Shown piece by piece: positions 18,821 through 29,413 of a stretch of 29,534 nucleotides of DNA. This DNA is from Gnetum montanum (Eukaryota; Streptophyta; Gnetopsida; Gnetales; Gnetaceae): assembly GCA_015680685.1 (NCBI GenBank), contig MNCI01001848.1, positions 210,154 through 239,687 of the forward strand, given 5' to 3'. A program made the position numbers and the translations under genes. The stretch's first letter is position 1, and the number at the start of each line of letters is the position of its first letter. The notes under the pieces are model-generated. The model was given only the letters and a program-made list of their open reading frames with translations, ran no database searches and was not told the DNA's origin.

Positions 18821-20887
18821 TCCTTATAAAACATTAGGAAGGTATGGGATTATTTACTTGAATGATACTAATGATAGATGGGTGACATGTCAACAGATCA
18901 TCATTACAAAACATGACATAATTAGTGTTCATGATAACAAGAGTGAACACTATACACATTTGACATCTAGCCTTATTTGGTAGCTGGGAGAGAAGAGAGA
19001 AGAAAGAGAGAGAAAAGAAGAAGTTTTTTGTTGCCGACGCCAAGATTACACTTTTTTTTTATTCATTCATATGTGTACCATCGATCTCATTCCTTGCATA
19101 ACTACTTTAGCAGTAGTCCATTCCAAGTGTTTCCTCCAGATCCCATCTATTGGTGTATGATTGCCATCTACACACACAACATAGTCTTATATTAGCAAGG
19201 GTAAATGAATCATAATGTAATTGATACCTTTCCTTCTTGTAAGGTCCATTGGCTGAGTTGTGATATGCCTGATATGGATCTGGAGATATAATATTGGTGC
19301 CTACCCAAGGTGTAGGGGTTAGGAGAAAAATAGAAAAAATTGGACCAAGACCTCCATGACTGAGAGTAAACCTCCAGTAGCGAGAGAATGGAGAAAAAGA
19401 AACAATGGTAATGCTGATAAAATGGATGTCAAATATGGAGATGAACAAAATAAATGATGATTGCATAAATTTTTAAGAGAATGAAATTAACAGATGCACC
19501 AAATAGGAATGCCAATGGATCCTCCCCAAAGTATGCTCATGCCCTTAATGCCCTGACAATCCCACATTCAAAGAGTTTGTAGGCTCTAGAAATGTCATTT
19601 GGAAATAAGAGTTAAATTCTTAACCACAAGAGTTTACCAAAAAGAAAAAAATGCATTACCCAAAATATGGACTATGAAAGAAGGATGGCAAGAAGAGAAT
19701 GGAATGGAGTCTCAAGAACAAGGTGGTGTACAACCCTTTGTGTATTAATGGTTAATGTGACTTAGTAGATCTCATTCCAAATCTAGCCTCAAACAAACCA
19801 CATCCAGTGACTTCACATTAATACATTCAACCAATCCATCCTCCTGAAGTAGTAAGAATGCCTTCACCAAAGAGCCACCACCATACCGACGAAACAAAAG
19901 AGGAGAAAGTAGGAAGTGAGAAGGGCCTTAGTTAGAGGGATCATGTTTATTTTAGTTCCATAACCAATGCTTGTAGCCCAAATGATTATTTCATCTAAGG
20001 GGTGTGCTTTGAATTCTAACCTTTTTTTTTGTATTTTGTGTGAGAACCACACCATGCAAAGACTTATTATTTTTATTGGCTCAGCTTCCTGATAATGGAG
20101 TAACGTTAGACTAGAAAGGAAAAATCAAGAAGAAAATATCTAAGAACCTAAGAGAATGGCCAGCACAAGTGCATCAAATCTCCTTGAAGTCACACCCTTT
20201 TCAGTCCTTGAGTCCTTCTTTAGTTTGAGAAATGCTTAGTCATCGATTCATTGATATTTCTTATTATTGAGAAAGGGACTATATAGTTCCAAGCCAAGAG
20301 AGATCATAGAAATTTATGGATGTATGGATGAAGTGGACTCATTGCTTGCTATATCAAAAAGAACCATATGTTAGTATTAACATCATAACTTAAAGGTAAA
20401 AACCAAACATTAGAAATCGATGGAACATAGTTCATACCATCATTAGAAGCACTTATTGGGTGACAAACTGTAACAAAAAAAATAATCACACAAATAAGCG
20501 AAAGAGTATGAACGATGTTGCATAACAAAAACAAGAAAAGTTAAAGAAATTTGTAAAACAAAAATGTGTAAAATAGAAAAATTAAATAGGAATTGAGGGT
20601 CTTAAATAATAAGAATTTATTTGAATTTCTTAGAAGTGTTCAACTTCTTCTAATTGATGTTTTTAGGTTAAGGGTTGAAAGTTGGTAATGCTCATGCTCC
20701 AGTGTATCTATGCTTTCGATGTGAGTGCAAGTTGGTCCCCAGTTGGTTCCATGCATATTGGTGAATTTCTCTCTTGATTAGCTATCAACCACTAGGTGTT
20801 TTCTTGCTGTGTGGTTGCTACATATAGGCACCTTTGTACGTTAACTACTGGTGTTCACGGGTTGCATGCAGGCAATGCTGAACATTC
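18821..20887 (-). other. Element B body after protease; no recognised gene
   Basis: 2.1 kb where RT and integrase would be expected. Minus-strand open frames exist at 19107-19466 (119 codons), 19864-20055 and 20349-20534; the last starts with a hydrophobic run resembling a signal peptide. None shows RT, RNase H or integrase motifs, and none matches ORF2 of elements A and C. No palindrome/TATA module is present here, unlike element A. Confidence 0.45.
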
Positions 20888-23876
20888 CTATATGTCATCA
20901 CCCTTTGTATAATTGTATGTGATGCATGGAACTTTCTTCTTCTCAATCTTCCTGAAAGTGTTTTTCTTAGATATTTCCAGGAAAAGATCATAGATTCCTA
21001 GGCATGTGTTTACGGTACTTAGCCATGTCCTTCCCATTATTATTGGGAAGTCCCCTTTGTCATTGTTGATTTGGATCACTAGGAAATTAGCTGGGTATGA
21101 CCAACCACACACAGTGGTAATGATGTCCTCCACCAATTCCAAGGGAACAATGATGGACTAGTCAGCCAGCTCTAAGCAAATATTTCTCTTCTTTAGTGAA
21201 GGCAGGTTCCAAGCTTTATACATTTCTTGTGATATTAAGTTGACTTCAGAGCCTAAGTCCAAAAGAGCCTTACGTGGTTCATTCCTAATGACTTGGAGGT
21301 AGATTAAGGGACTTTTGGGGTTAGAGAATTTCTTGGGAAGGTGGCCTTCCTTGATCCAGTCAGTAACGGTATGTGTTAACATAATCATATGTGTTGAGCT
21401 TTGTTGTTGGTTTGAAGGGAGATTTGAAGCCTTATTTGATGGAACAACATTTGGAGGCTCAATCGCTTGTGGTTGTGAGAGCTTGTTTGGATTGTTGGTT
21501 CTGAAGAAAGGTCTTATCCTTGTATGGTTTTCAGAACTAGCAGTAGGTTGAAGGTTTATAGATCTTGTAGCATTGCATTTTTGCGGTTGAGTGGGGAGTT
21601 TCCCTTACATTGTTGGAGCAGGTGGTAGTGGAGCTATCGACGTGAGAGTGGCTGACAAATTTGGAGGATGGCATGCATGTGGTGTGTCTCTCCTAGGAGA
21701 AGGAGTCTTATAGTACTCCTGAGCTTGGTAGTGATGTTGTGGGGTCATGTGGCCAATAGAGTCACTTGGAGAGATTGGTTGCTACACGTAATAGCCAGAT
21801 GGATCTGGTTGCTGGTAAGGGTATTGTTGTCTTGATGGTGGCATCCCCCATGACTGTGGGTATTCCCACTACTAGTGTTGCTCGATAGGTTGTGATGGAG
21901 TTCCACTTGGATAATATGTTAATGGTTGGTGGAACTGTCTTGGATTACCTTGGGTTGTTAAGTCTTGGGTTGAATGCATACACCCCAGACTCTTATAGAT
22001 GTGAAATTATTGGGCAACATCTGTTAGGATGGTCATAGTGACATATCTCACGTCCACCTTCATTATCCATATTTGTTACATGCATGGTCCAAATCCCTCT
22101 TCTTTTTTTATCATGGTCACTACTTCACTCTTTAGACTCCTCTACAATTTTTAGAATAGTTTCAAATCTACTATCTAAGGAGTCCCACATTTGATCTACC
22201 TTGGCCGACACTTTTGTTGTTAATTTTTGAAGTGACAAGGTTTTCCTACTCACCATCTCCTCGAGTGGTAACTCATCCTCCTCGTCATAAAATCTTACTC
22301 CCCTTTTTTATAGGGAAGGATCTCAGTTGTACTCTTTCATGCTTTCTCTCTTGCGTAGCTCTCCTTCTTCCTTAGCTACTTGCTCCAAAAATCTATGGAT
22401 CTCATGGAACCTAAAGTTAGATAATCTCCCTTGGGCATATGTTCCAAGGGTTCTCTTGGTTTCATGTCTTAACCCATCTACGAGATGGCATAGTTAATCC
22501 CGTTGTGCGTAACCATGGCCCGGGCAATGATGTAGTAATGCATAATATCAGCCCATGGCAGCATCCAAGGGTTCATGATTATCCTACTTCCATCCTTGGA
22601 TCTGCTTTTGCAAGTTGGACACTCATGAGTACATTTGATACTTATCGTTGAACAGCTCTAGCATCGTACTCCACCTTTGAATGGATTCTGGTTCTAAGGA
22701 CCAATACTAGCTTTTCTCTTCTTTTATGAGTGTCCTTGGGAACAACTTTAATTTTTGCCAATCATTCTCAATATTTTGCAAGGCACAGGCATCAAGAAAT
22801 GCCTATAAGTGGTTCTGAGGATCAGCATTGTATCCCCCCTCAAATCGTGGGATATTATTCATGTCTAATCGCTTGATCCTACTATCTTTCTGGTTCCTTG
22901 TAGGTATTCTAATGGTCTTTGTAATGTCTAACATGCTTCGAGTTGCAAGTAGGGGTTCTTCATGGTCATTTCTCTCGTAGTGTTTGTGATGTCTATGTCG
23001 TTCCCTACTTTTCCTTCTTCCATGTCGTGATTCTCTCGAATGCCCTTGTCCTCGCTCTTGACTCTCTCATCGAGGTTTCTCATTTTGTTTACCCTTGTCC
23101 TCATGGTTATGTTCCTTATGACTGCATCTTGATGTTGAAGGAGAGGGTGAATCTGATGATGAAGGGGAAGAAGAAGGAGAACCATCACCATGATGATGTT
23201 TCTTACCTTCTCTTCGGTGATCCCATCCTCGATCGTGATGATGATCAGACTTTCCACCTTTATCTTGTGTTTGTGTTCCCTCATTAAACACTTGGTGTTT
23301 GTGGGGATTAGAACTAGGGTTGTGGATTGTGGAGTGAAGGTTCTGATACACCACCTCCTCACTATTGTTAGGAGGGAGAACATCATTTTGTGGAGAACCT
23401 GTTGAAATAGGTTCACCACCCTCAATTTTTTTTAAGACAGGTGGAGCATTATGGGGTCTTTTTCCCTTCAAAAATGTATAGTATCTCTCCTATTGCAAGT
23501 CCCGTTGACGTTACACTTCTGTGGGATGGTAGTCCCTTGAGTTGTAATCGCATGCAATGTACTCAGTGTATAATTGTGACATGCCTACTCATGTAAGGGC
23601 ATGAAGGAGCATGTTGGGGGCTACTCTTTCTGGAGGCAACACTATGTTACCCTCCAAGTCTCTCCAACGTAGTTGTTCATCTTGATGGAAGACAAAGGTA
23701 AAGTTGGTTATATATTCATTTTGATGAATATATACCATGTTGAATTGTTGAGGAACTGGCAGTTCTTGGTTATGTGTGTTGTGCCACCGACTGTCTCTAG
23801 TGTTGTTCCTAGGCAATGAAGTGCTTTTGTGTAAATAATACAACATTTTAGTCTTATTTGGTGTGTTGTTTACCAT
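20888..23876 (-). pseudogene. gag-pro: gag-pro of element B (decayed)
   Basis: From ATG 23876 the frame holds past 22043 with several stops. An N-terminal His/Ser/Pro-rich charged stretch (23067-23471) precedes the Gag core (about 22862-22400): MNNIPRFEGGYNADPQNHL, NIENDWQKLKLFPRT, PESIQRWSTMLELFNDKY, and later RHETKRTLGTYAQGRL, all paralleling element A. REICHYDHPNRCC near 22020-22050 is the CX2CX3HX4C knuckle with the first Cys lost. Between 22043 and 21922 the frame moves by one base. A Pro/Gln-rich stretch follows, then the retropepsin-like domain: KALLDLGSEVNLIS (active site DLGS near 21248-21259, usual form D[TS]GA) and NNDKGDFPIIMGRTWL with the conserved GR.WL. The frame ends at 20888. 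RT does not follow. Confidence 0.8.
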
Positions 23877-23973
23877 TATGTTATTTTTCTTTTGATCAAC
23901 CCTAAGGGTTCGTTCTAGCTCCCAATGATGTAAATGATTTCCTATGTTCTACATATCATACAAACAACTAAGT

Positions 23974-23990
23974 CCCCAGCAACGGTGCCA
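23974..23990 (-). promoter_or_regulatory. Primer-binding site of element B, tRNA-Asp type
   Basis: On the minus strand TGGCACCGTTGCTGGGG begins one base after the LTR end. It differs from the plant tRNA-Asp complement (TGGCGCCGTTGCCGGGG) at two positions, both transitions. Confidence 0.88.
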
Positions 23991-23991
23991 A

Positions 23992-24785
23992 TGATGAGTG
24001 GCGAGGTACCCCTACACTCAACCATACAAATATGAGCGTCTCACATGCTATCCAGTTGAACTCCAAGGACTAAGTGCTTACACACCCAATCGAACACCTA
24101 AGGTTAATCAATCGCTATCTTCCCAAACTTGTATTTTCATGGTTGTATGGTTAAGTAAGTTTGAGGTATGTGATTTTTATGTCTTTTATCTTTTTATTGC
24201 TTATGCTAAAGGAAAGGGTGAAGAGACTAAGTGACTAACTTCATTAACTAAGTTCCAATTATCCTAGCACAAGTATTCATTCCCACTTGCCGTACACACC
24301 CTGAACCAGTGCAACGCTACTGGGATTACCAAACACTACTCGTTACTAGGTTACCAAGTGTTACACACGTGCTCAAAGCAGTCGTACGAAATGCACTTAA
24401 CTATGAGAGTTTAGGGTTGAGGGAGATTAATTATCTAAGAAATCATTTAAACATTTAACACTAATTAATTCCTATATAGCTTACTCCACATGCTACAAGG
24501 TTTATAAAAAAGTTCATCTTTACTTCCGTACACAAATGTGTGCTTAGGTACAATTTGCTCGAATAAAGATTCGTTCACTTTGAGACTCCTACCGTGGGCA
24601 CATGGAAATTTTGTATCTCTCAAATGGTAAAATTGCTAGAGTTTGGCTAAGGGTCTAGAATTAGATGTCAAAACAAGGGAAAGCTACCTCTTATTTATAG
24701 ACCAGCTGATGGGCTACGATATCACGTATGCGATATCACAGGGGCAGACGCGATATCGCGGCCCATGCGATATCACATTCCATCA
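23992..24785 (-). repeat. 5' LTR of element B
   Basis: 794 bp with intact TGATG...CATCA ends. Promoter on the minus strand: TATA at 24699-24692, 16-nt gap, palindromic unit at 24716-24739, half-sites at 24750-24759 (perfect GCGATATCGC) and 24767-24776. Confidence 0.9.
24692..24776 (-). promoter_or_regulatory. LTR promoter of element B (5' copy): palindromes and TATA
   Basis: Half-sites start at 24716, 24730, 24750 and 24767, that is offsets of 14, 20 and 17 bp. The four proximal sites of the left-edge LTR are 14, 20 and 14 bp apart, and the 17-bp offset recurs there at 230/247. TATA lies 16 nt from the first unit. Confidence 0.75.
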
Positions 24786-24790
24786 TCCAC
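24786..24790 (+). repeat. Target-site duplication of element B, right copy (TCCAC)
   Basis: Exact partner of 17983-17987. Confidence 0.9.
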
Positions 24791-25924
24791 CTTGGACATG
24801 AAGATGATGATAACATCATCATGAAGTATCATCTTGTTACCTCTTCCATACATGATTATGAAACCTATCCCTAAAGCATATGTTATTCTTTGATGACATT
24901 TAGGAAACATCACTAGGGCCTCTTAGATGTAAGCTTTTATTTGACATGCATGATTATCCTATTTACTAAGTGAAGAGGCTAATGTGAGCCTAGTCTTGCA
25001 ATTCTCATGTATGTGCTTAGGATAAAATTTCTTATATTGGGACCTTGAACTCATCCCCCCTCCACTGCGCCGCATTTCCTCCTTCCATCCCCCTTCATCC
25101 CCACATCCACCCTCCCCTCCATTTGCCCCAACATAATGAAATTAATAGAAGATTGATAATATTACCTAGTAGCATGTATGTAAGTAGGATTGGTACAATA
25201 GGAAATATTACATGATTTGGTTTACCTTGGCAATGATTAATTGTATATTTCACCTTACATGGGGCCACGAAGTAGAAATTTCTAGTGCTTGGAAGCTTAA
25301 TTAATAGGATTGCTTGAAGTAGGCAGGTATTGCTAAGGTGTCATTGATGATTATTAATAAGCACCTACCTAGAAGGTGTGAATTTGAAGTGCAACCCTAC
25401 CTATGATGATATTTTTTCATGACATGCTTTTAAAATTTTACCTAAAATTTTACTTGTACATATTTACATTACATTTCATTTTTTCATTCATAAAAAATAA
25501 AAATAAAATTCTTTTGAAAATAGTAGATTAAGTATATTTAGAATTATAACATTACTTTTTGAAAATATGAATAAAAAATCCATTTCAAAAATGATTTATA
25601 GTAATTCATATGAAAATAAAAATAAAATACTTTAGATGAAGTACCCTTACAACATAAATATTAAAACATTTTATTAATAAAAATCAATTTCAAAATGGTT
25701 TATAAATATTAAAAAATTTAATTATAAATGTTCTAAAAAGGATCAAACTAAATACTAGAAAGATTTAAAATATGAAAATCGTATTGTTTTCAATTATAAT
25801 ATCTTGCAAGCTTTCAATACTTCTGGAATAACCTCCATAACCTTTGCTCATTGAAAATAAATAGAATTAGTATTATTTTTTAAATTATATAAAATTCAAA
25901 TATGATAATATTATAAATAATTTA
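24791..25924. other. Interval without recognisable gene
   Basis: No gene seen. A C-rich patch at about 25053-25130 (repeats of CCTCC, CATCCCCC and CCCCTCC) stands out from an otherwise very AT-rich stretch, especially 25420-25900. The AT-rich part may be flanking sequence of the hAT relic that follows, but no terminal inverted repeat was found. Confidence 0.3.
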
Positions 25925-27725
25925 GCTATACCTTTCTCTAATATCTTTCATGTTTTATATTCTTCCATATTTCATAAACTTTGTTCCGATGTTAATGACA
26001 CATGAATTAGAGCATCAAGAGTTTCCAATGATATCCTTAATTATATTCCAGTGAGAAAAGCCTCTATCACATAAAAATGTGATCTTCATATATCCTCAAT
26101 AAGAACCATTTGCTATAGTTTCAAAAAATTAGGAAATTTTTCATACAAACTTGTAGTAGAAAATATTTTCCATGCTTATTTATTACAAGAGCATTTGAAG
26201 AACAAAATACAGTATCAACAAACCCATTTAATTGAACTTACATCCATTTTTTGATATCTATTATCAACTATTTGTTGTTTAAGTTTTGTACAAATTCTTT
26301 CAAACCAATTAGATGAAGCTTTGTCTCTAACTTCTATATCTACTGCTTGATGATAAGGGATAAATAACTTAATTAAATTGAAGAACAAAAGATATGAAAA
26401 TATTTTATTTAAGAAGTTAATTGATTTATTGGCATATGCAATTGTTATTTGTTGATACTTCTTGTAAGCTTGTTTCTATAACCTTATTATTAATTACCTT
26501 CTTAGACTCTTCAAATAATAATTCATGCTTGTGAATGTTTCCATTTTACCTTATATCTCCAAATATCTAGATGTAGAAGCATTCAAAATTTTTTGAAGAT
26601 ATTATGTATCTTTAGAAAAAGTATTTTTTCTTAAAAATTTTTAATTCAAAGAGGTTATAGTTACATCTATGATTGCTCCAAGTGTAGTAGGATCAACAAA
26701 TGCCATATTTAGTTTGTTCAAATTTTGAAGTATATTAGCAATCATAAAAAGAACAACATTGCAAAATTTCTTTCTATGTTATACCATAACTTCATCCTTT
26801 TCTTTTTCCATGTTGATAAAATTACTATCATCAAGATAACTAATCTTTGAACCACCTATCCTCTTGATAGCCAATGAACATGATGTACTTGAAGAGCTTC
26901 AAGAGTTTCTATTTGCATCAATTCTTTTAATTTAAAAAATTCAGAATGTCTTTTTTAGATGTATTAACTCAAGCATACACCTTATTTGCTAATTGATCAA
27001 GAAACATAATTTGATGGAATTTTTTTGAACCATCTATAACCACTAAGGCTTCTTTGCGTGCAATGCAATGCACACGATTAAATAAGGACATCATTTCTAA
27101 GAAGGAAAACAAATCCATTTTCAATTCCAATCTTGCAAATGCACCATATATACCACCAAAATATTTTACTAGAAAGGCCTTCTATTCCATTAATATTTTT
27201 ATTGTATTATAAATAGCTTTTCCTGTACCATTCTTTCCATTGACTAACTTTATAAAATTTGATTTTAAAGATCTAAGTTAGCATATACTATAAGATGCTT
27301 TGCTAAAGTTCAATTAGTGCTTTCATCTAACAAGAAGAAAATAGGACATTCTAATATTCTTTTTGTTTGTAAATACTCAACATAATGAGAAATAAATATT
27401 AAAAAATCATGCCCAACTTTATGGATTTGTATAAGAAAGAGTAGTTTTTTCTAGTTAACATATTTGACATATGAAATGATATTAGAAATGTCCAAAGAGA
27501 TTCATAGCAACTTTTCCTATGCTATCCAATAAAGAACCACATTGTTATGTTAATTTTATTTTATTTTGACATATGTGTTGTGGAATGGACTTGCTTTTTT
27601 CTCATCTTCCAAAATCCATGTTGTGCAAGTTTATGTCTCAATGATTGTGCATGAAGTTTGATAGCATCTAATTGATGTGTGGTGCATCTAACACCCAATC
27701 ACCAAGCACCTTGAACTTTTTATTT
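25925..27725 (-). pseudogene. hAT-superfamily transposase relic (DUF4371/ZMYM-like type)
   Basis: Reads on the minus strand across shifting frames. Near 27600-27725: RCTTHQLDAIKLHAQSLRHK, then HGFWKMRKKQ, like the N-terminal region of zinc-finger-type hAT proteins. Near 27310-27335: FFLLDESTN, corresponding to the DESTD block of the RNase-H-like catalytic core. Near 27045-27090: FNRVHCIARKEALVV, matching the conserved HC.AH...L.. block. At about 25925-26080: RGFSHWNIIKDI and, after a one-base shift, ETLDALIHVSLTS, matching the C-terminal dimerisation segment (usual form R.FS.MN.IK...RN.L....LDALM.IS). Many stops and frameshifts are present, so it is an old copy. Host-domesticated origin is less likely given the decay. 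Confidence 0.7.
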
Positions 27726-28191
27726 CTCACAATATATACATTTCATAACTCTCTTCATTGAATCCCAATTTATCAAAGTAAAATTTTTTGCTTACTTTAA
27801 TCTAAAACCTCTCTAAACTTTTCTTGCTTTATTTTTGATGAGTGGCGAGGTACCCCTACACTCAACCATACGAAACGAGTGTCACACGCACGATCTGTTC
27901 GAACTTCGCAGATGGACTAGTTGTGGTACCTAGATAGTTAGCCTTAGGTCGCAGTTTGCTGTCTTCACACCTAGACTAGTTTTTCATATGTCACATATGG
28001 TTTAGTCTAGATGAGGTGTATGATATGCTCCTAATTCTATGCTACTCTTGAGGGCAGTGGAAAATAATATTAACTAAACTAAGCTAGGAGGAAAAGGGTA
28101 AGAAAATCTAATCTAGCCTAAGTGCGACAAGCAACCGATTCCTTGATCAACCGTACACATCTTGGACTTCGTGCATGACTACCACTGGGAC

Positions 28192-28292
28192 TACCAAGCG
28201 TAGCTCCTAGGTACGCCATTGGGATTACCAAGCACAGATCCCAAATATGCCACTCGGTTACCAAGCGTAGATCCTGGATATGCCACTGGGCT
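28192..28292 (+). repeat. Three tandem ~34-bp repeats ending at an assembly gap
   Basis: Units 28192-28225, 28226-28258 and 28259-28292 each begin TACCAAGC and end in a CCA(T/C)T(G/C)GG-like string. The third stops at the N. A tandem array is a likely cause of the assembly break, and the true copy number is probably higher. Single related copies occur in the LTRs of A (near 9398-9430) and B. Confidence 0.75.
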
Positions 28293-28381
28293 NCATAGGA
28301 AAAAATCTAACTCTGGAGGGATCAAACTGCCAGAGCTTCGCTACTCTAAAACTGGGGTCAAAATGAGGGAGAGCTGCCTCC

Positions 28382-28486
28382 TATTTATAGAAATTACAGC
28401 TGACTGTGATATCGTGTACGCAATATCGCAACCCATGATATAACGTGGGTGCGTTAATGTGGGTGCCTTAACGTGGATGCCTTAAC
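28382..28486 (-). promoter_or_regulatory. LTR promoter of element C: TATA, palindrome and 14-bp tandem repeat
   Basis: TATAAATA on the minus strand (28389-28382), a 16-nt gap, a 24-bp palindromic unit (28406-28429), a decayed half-site near 28435, then three 14-bp tandem units (28445-28458, 28459-28472, 28473-28486; plus-strand form GTGGGTGCCTTAAC). The tandem repeat is seen only in this LTR. Confidence 0.7.
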
Positions 28487-28524
28487 GTGACCACTAGTAA
28501 TATGACCAATTTCATGTCTCATCA

Positions 28525-28562
28525 TACCCCCACGACTGAATGAAAACTTGTCCTCGAGTTAA
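28525..28562 (-). promoter_or_regulatory. Polypurine tract and conserved pre-LTR sequence of element C
   Basis: CGTGGGGGTA on the minus strand directly before TGATG, preceded by CTCGAGGACAAGTTTTCAT as in element B. Confidence 0.7.
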
Positions 28563-28705
28563 AGTGAGAACAAGCTACATTGATTACATAGTGGATAGGT
28601 ATGGGATTATTAGATGGAAAAATGGGATGATGCCGCAGTGTGGGAAGAAAACAAAACAAAGACACAACACAGAATATTTACAAAAATTTGGAACTCATGT
28701 AGTTC

Positions 28706-29290
28706 CTAGTGGCGATGACTCCTCCATAGGTGTCTTTCCCCTTTCATGCGCTCCAGGTCTGGGATTTGATAGCATTGAAGTACAGCCTGGAGTTTCTCCT
28801 CTTGTAAGGCCTTGAGTGCCTTGGCATGCATGTAAGTTTGCACTTGTGCCATAGAGGCAACCCAAACAGTCTTCTCTTTTTCTTCTTCCACCCTTTTATT
28901 CTCTGTCAACAGTTTATTAAGTTGCTCAGTTCTGAAAGTGTCCAACTGGTGCTAAGCAACCTTTGGCCTTGTGTTCGAAAGGTTTAATACTTCTGAAATG
29001 GCTTGAATAGAGAAATCAATAGTCACACCACAAATGTTAACCATGGTTCCTTCTTCTTCATTGTGCCAAAATTGATACATTTCCCCTAAGTTCCAGGCAC
29101 TGCTTTCAGAGAGGGTATCTCCTACTTCTGCCTATCTAGACCGTATGGTAGGAGGATCTTCTTGATGAACACTGAATGATTGTTCCTCCTATTCTACATG
29201 TTGTCTGACAGGACTTTGTCTTCCACCTCTCTGAGCTCGTTCAATCACACCTTGAGCAGAACTTTCCTCTTGTTCACGTTTCGGGGCCAT
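28706..29290 (-). pseudogene. ORF2 of element C, internally deleted
   Basis: ATG 29290 (just after GTGTGATTGCAG) to the stop at 28706, one frame with three internal stops. It matches element A's ORF2: the N-terminus aligns codon by codon through residue 53 (for example VHQEDP against IHQEDP). Then NLGEMYQFWHNEEEGTMVN and FSIQAISEVLNL match the central domain. About 45 codons before that domain, and most of the region between it and the coiled coil, are missing. The C-terminus (LNKLLTENKRVEEEKEK, AKALKALQEEK) is the same coiled coil as at about 15520-15650. In-frame deletions with retained ends suggest either a reduced passenger copy or chance. Confidence 0.65.
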
Positions 29291-29413
29291 CTGCAATCAC
29301 ACGGGACCAATTGTTAGTAAGGTTGTTACCAAAGTTAAATTATACCTTACTACTTGCCTTAATAGATTTACTTTATTTCCGTGTGATGTTAATTATTAGA
29401 AGAACATGTCCTT

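Larger units (their letters stand above)
17988..24785 (-). mobile_element. Element B: structurally complete gag-pro LTR retrotransposon lacking RT and integrase
   Basis: A 6.8-kb minus-strand insertion with a perfect TCCAC duplication. In transcriptional order: 5' LTR (24785 down to 23992), tRNA-Asp primer site (23990-23974), gag (from ATG 23876), aspartic protease (about 21390-20888), then 2.1 kb without recognised domains, a short G-rich polypurine tract (18797-18786) and the 3' LTR (18785-17988). There is no room for the usual ~3 kb of RT, RNase H and integrase, and none of their motifs is seen. This matches the known class of non-autonomous LTR elements that keep Gag. The two LTRs differ at roughly one position in ten. 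Gag is homologous to that of element A, but the middle of the LTR is from a different subfamily. Confidence 0.88.
27836..28524 (-). repeat. 3' LTR of element C, interrupted by an assembly gap
   Basis: 689 bp between TGATGAGTGG (plus, 27836) and CATCA (28520-28524). The single N at 28293 sits where the left-edge LTR has at least ~50 bp more (its positions 1-50), so bases are missing from this LTR. On the plus-left side of the N is a three-copy repeat; on the right the sequence matches positions 64-148 of the window. Confidence 0.85.

Noticed and set aside
19107-19466. Minus-strand 119-codon frame in element B as a pol remnant
   Set aside because: No RT, RNase H or integrase motif in it or next to it; composition like background.
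20349-20534. Minus-strand 61-codon frame with a hydrophobic start resembling a signal peptide, possible envelope-like gene in element B
   Set aside because: Too short, no further envelope features, and hydrophobic frames arise easily in AT-rich decayed DNA.
22439-23405. Several plus-strand frames opposite element B gag
   Set aside because: They are shadows of the minus-strand gag frame, which has Gag core and zinc-knuckle motifs.
25053-25130. C-rich patch as a CpG-island-like promoter
   Set aside because: It has few CpGs, no TATA nearby and no gene next to it.
28219-28443. Plus-strand 74-codon frame with repeated DP.YAT-type units
   Set aside because: It reads through the N at 28293 and through LTR tandem repeats antisense to the element, so it is an assembly and repeat artefact.
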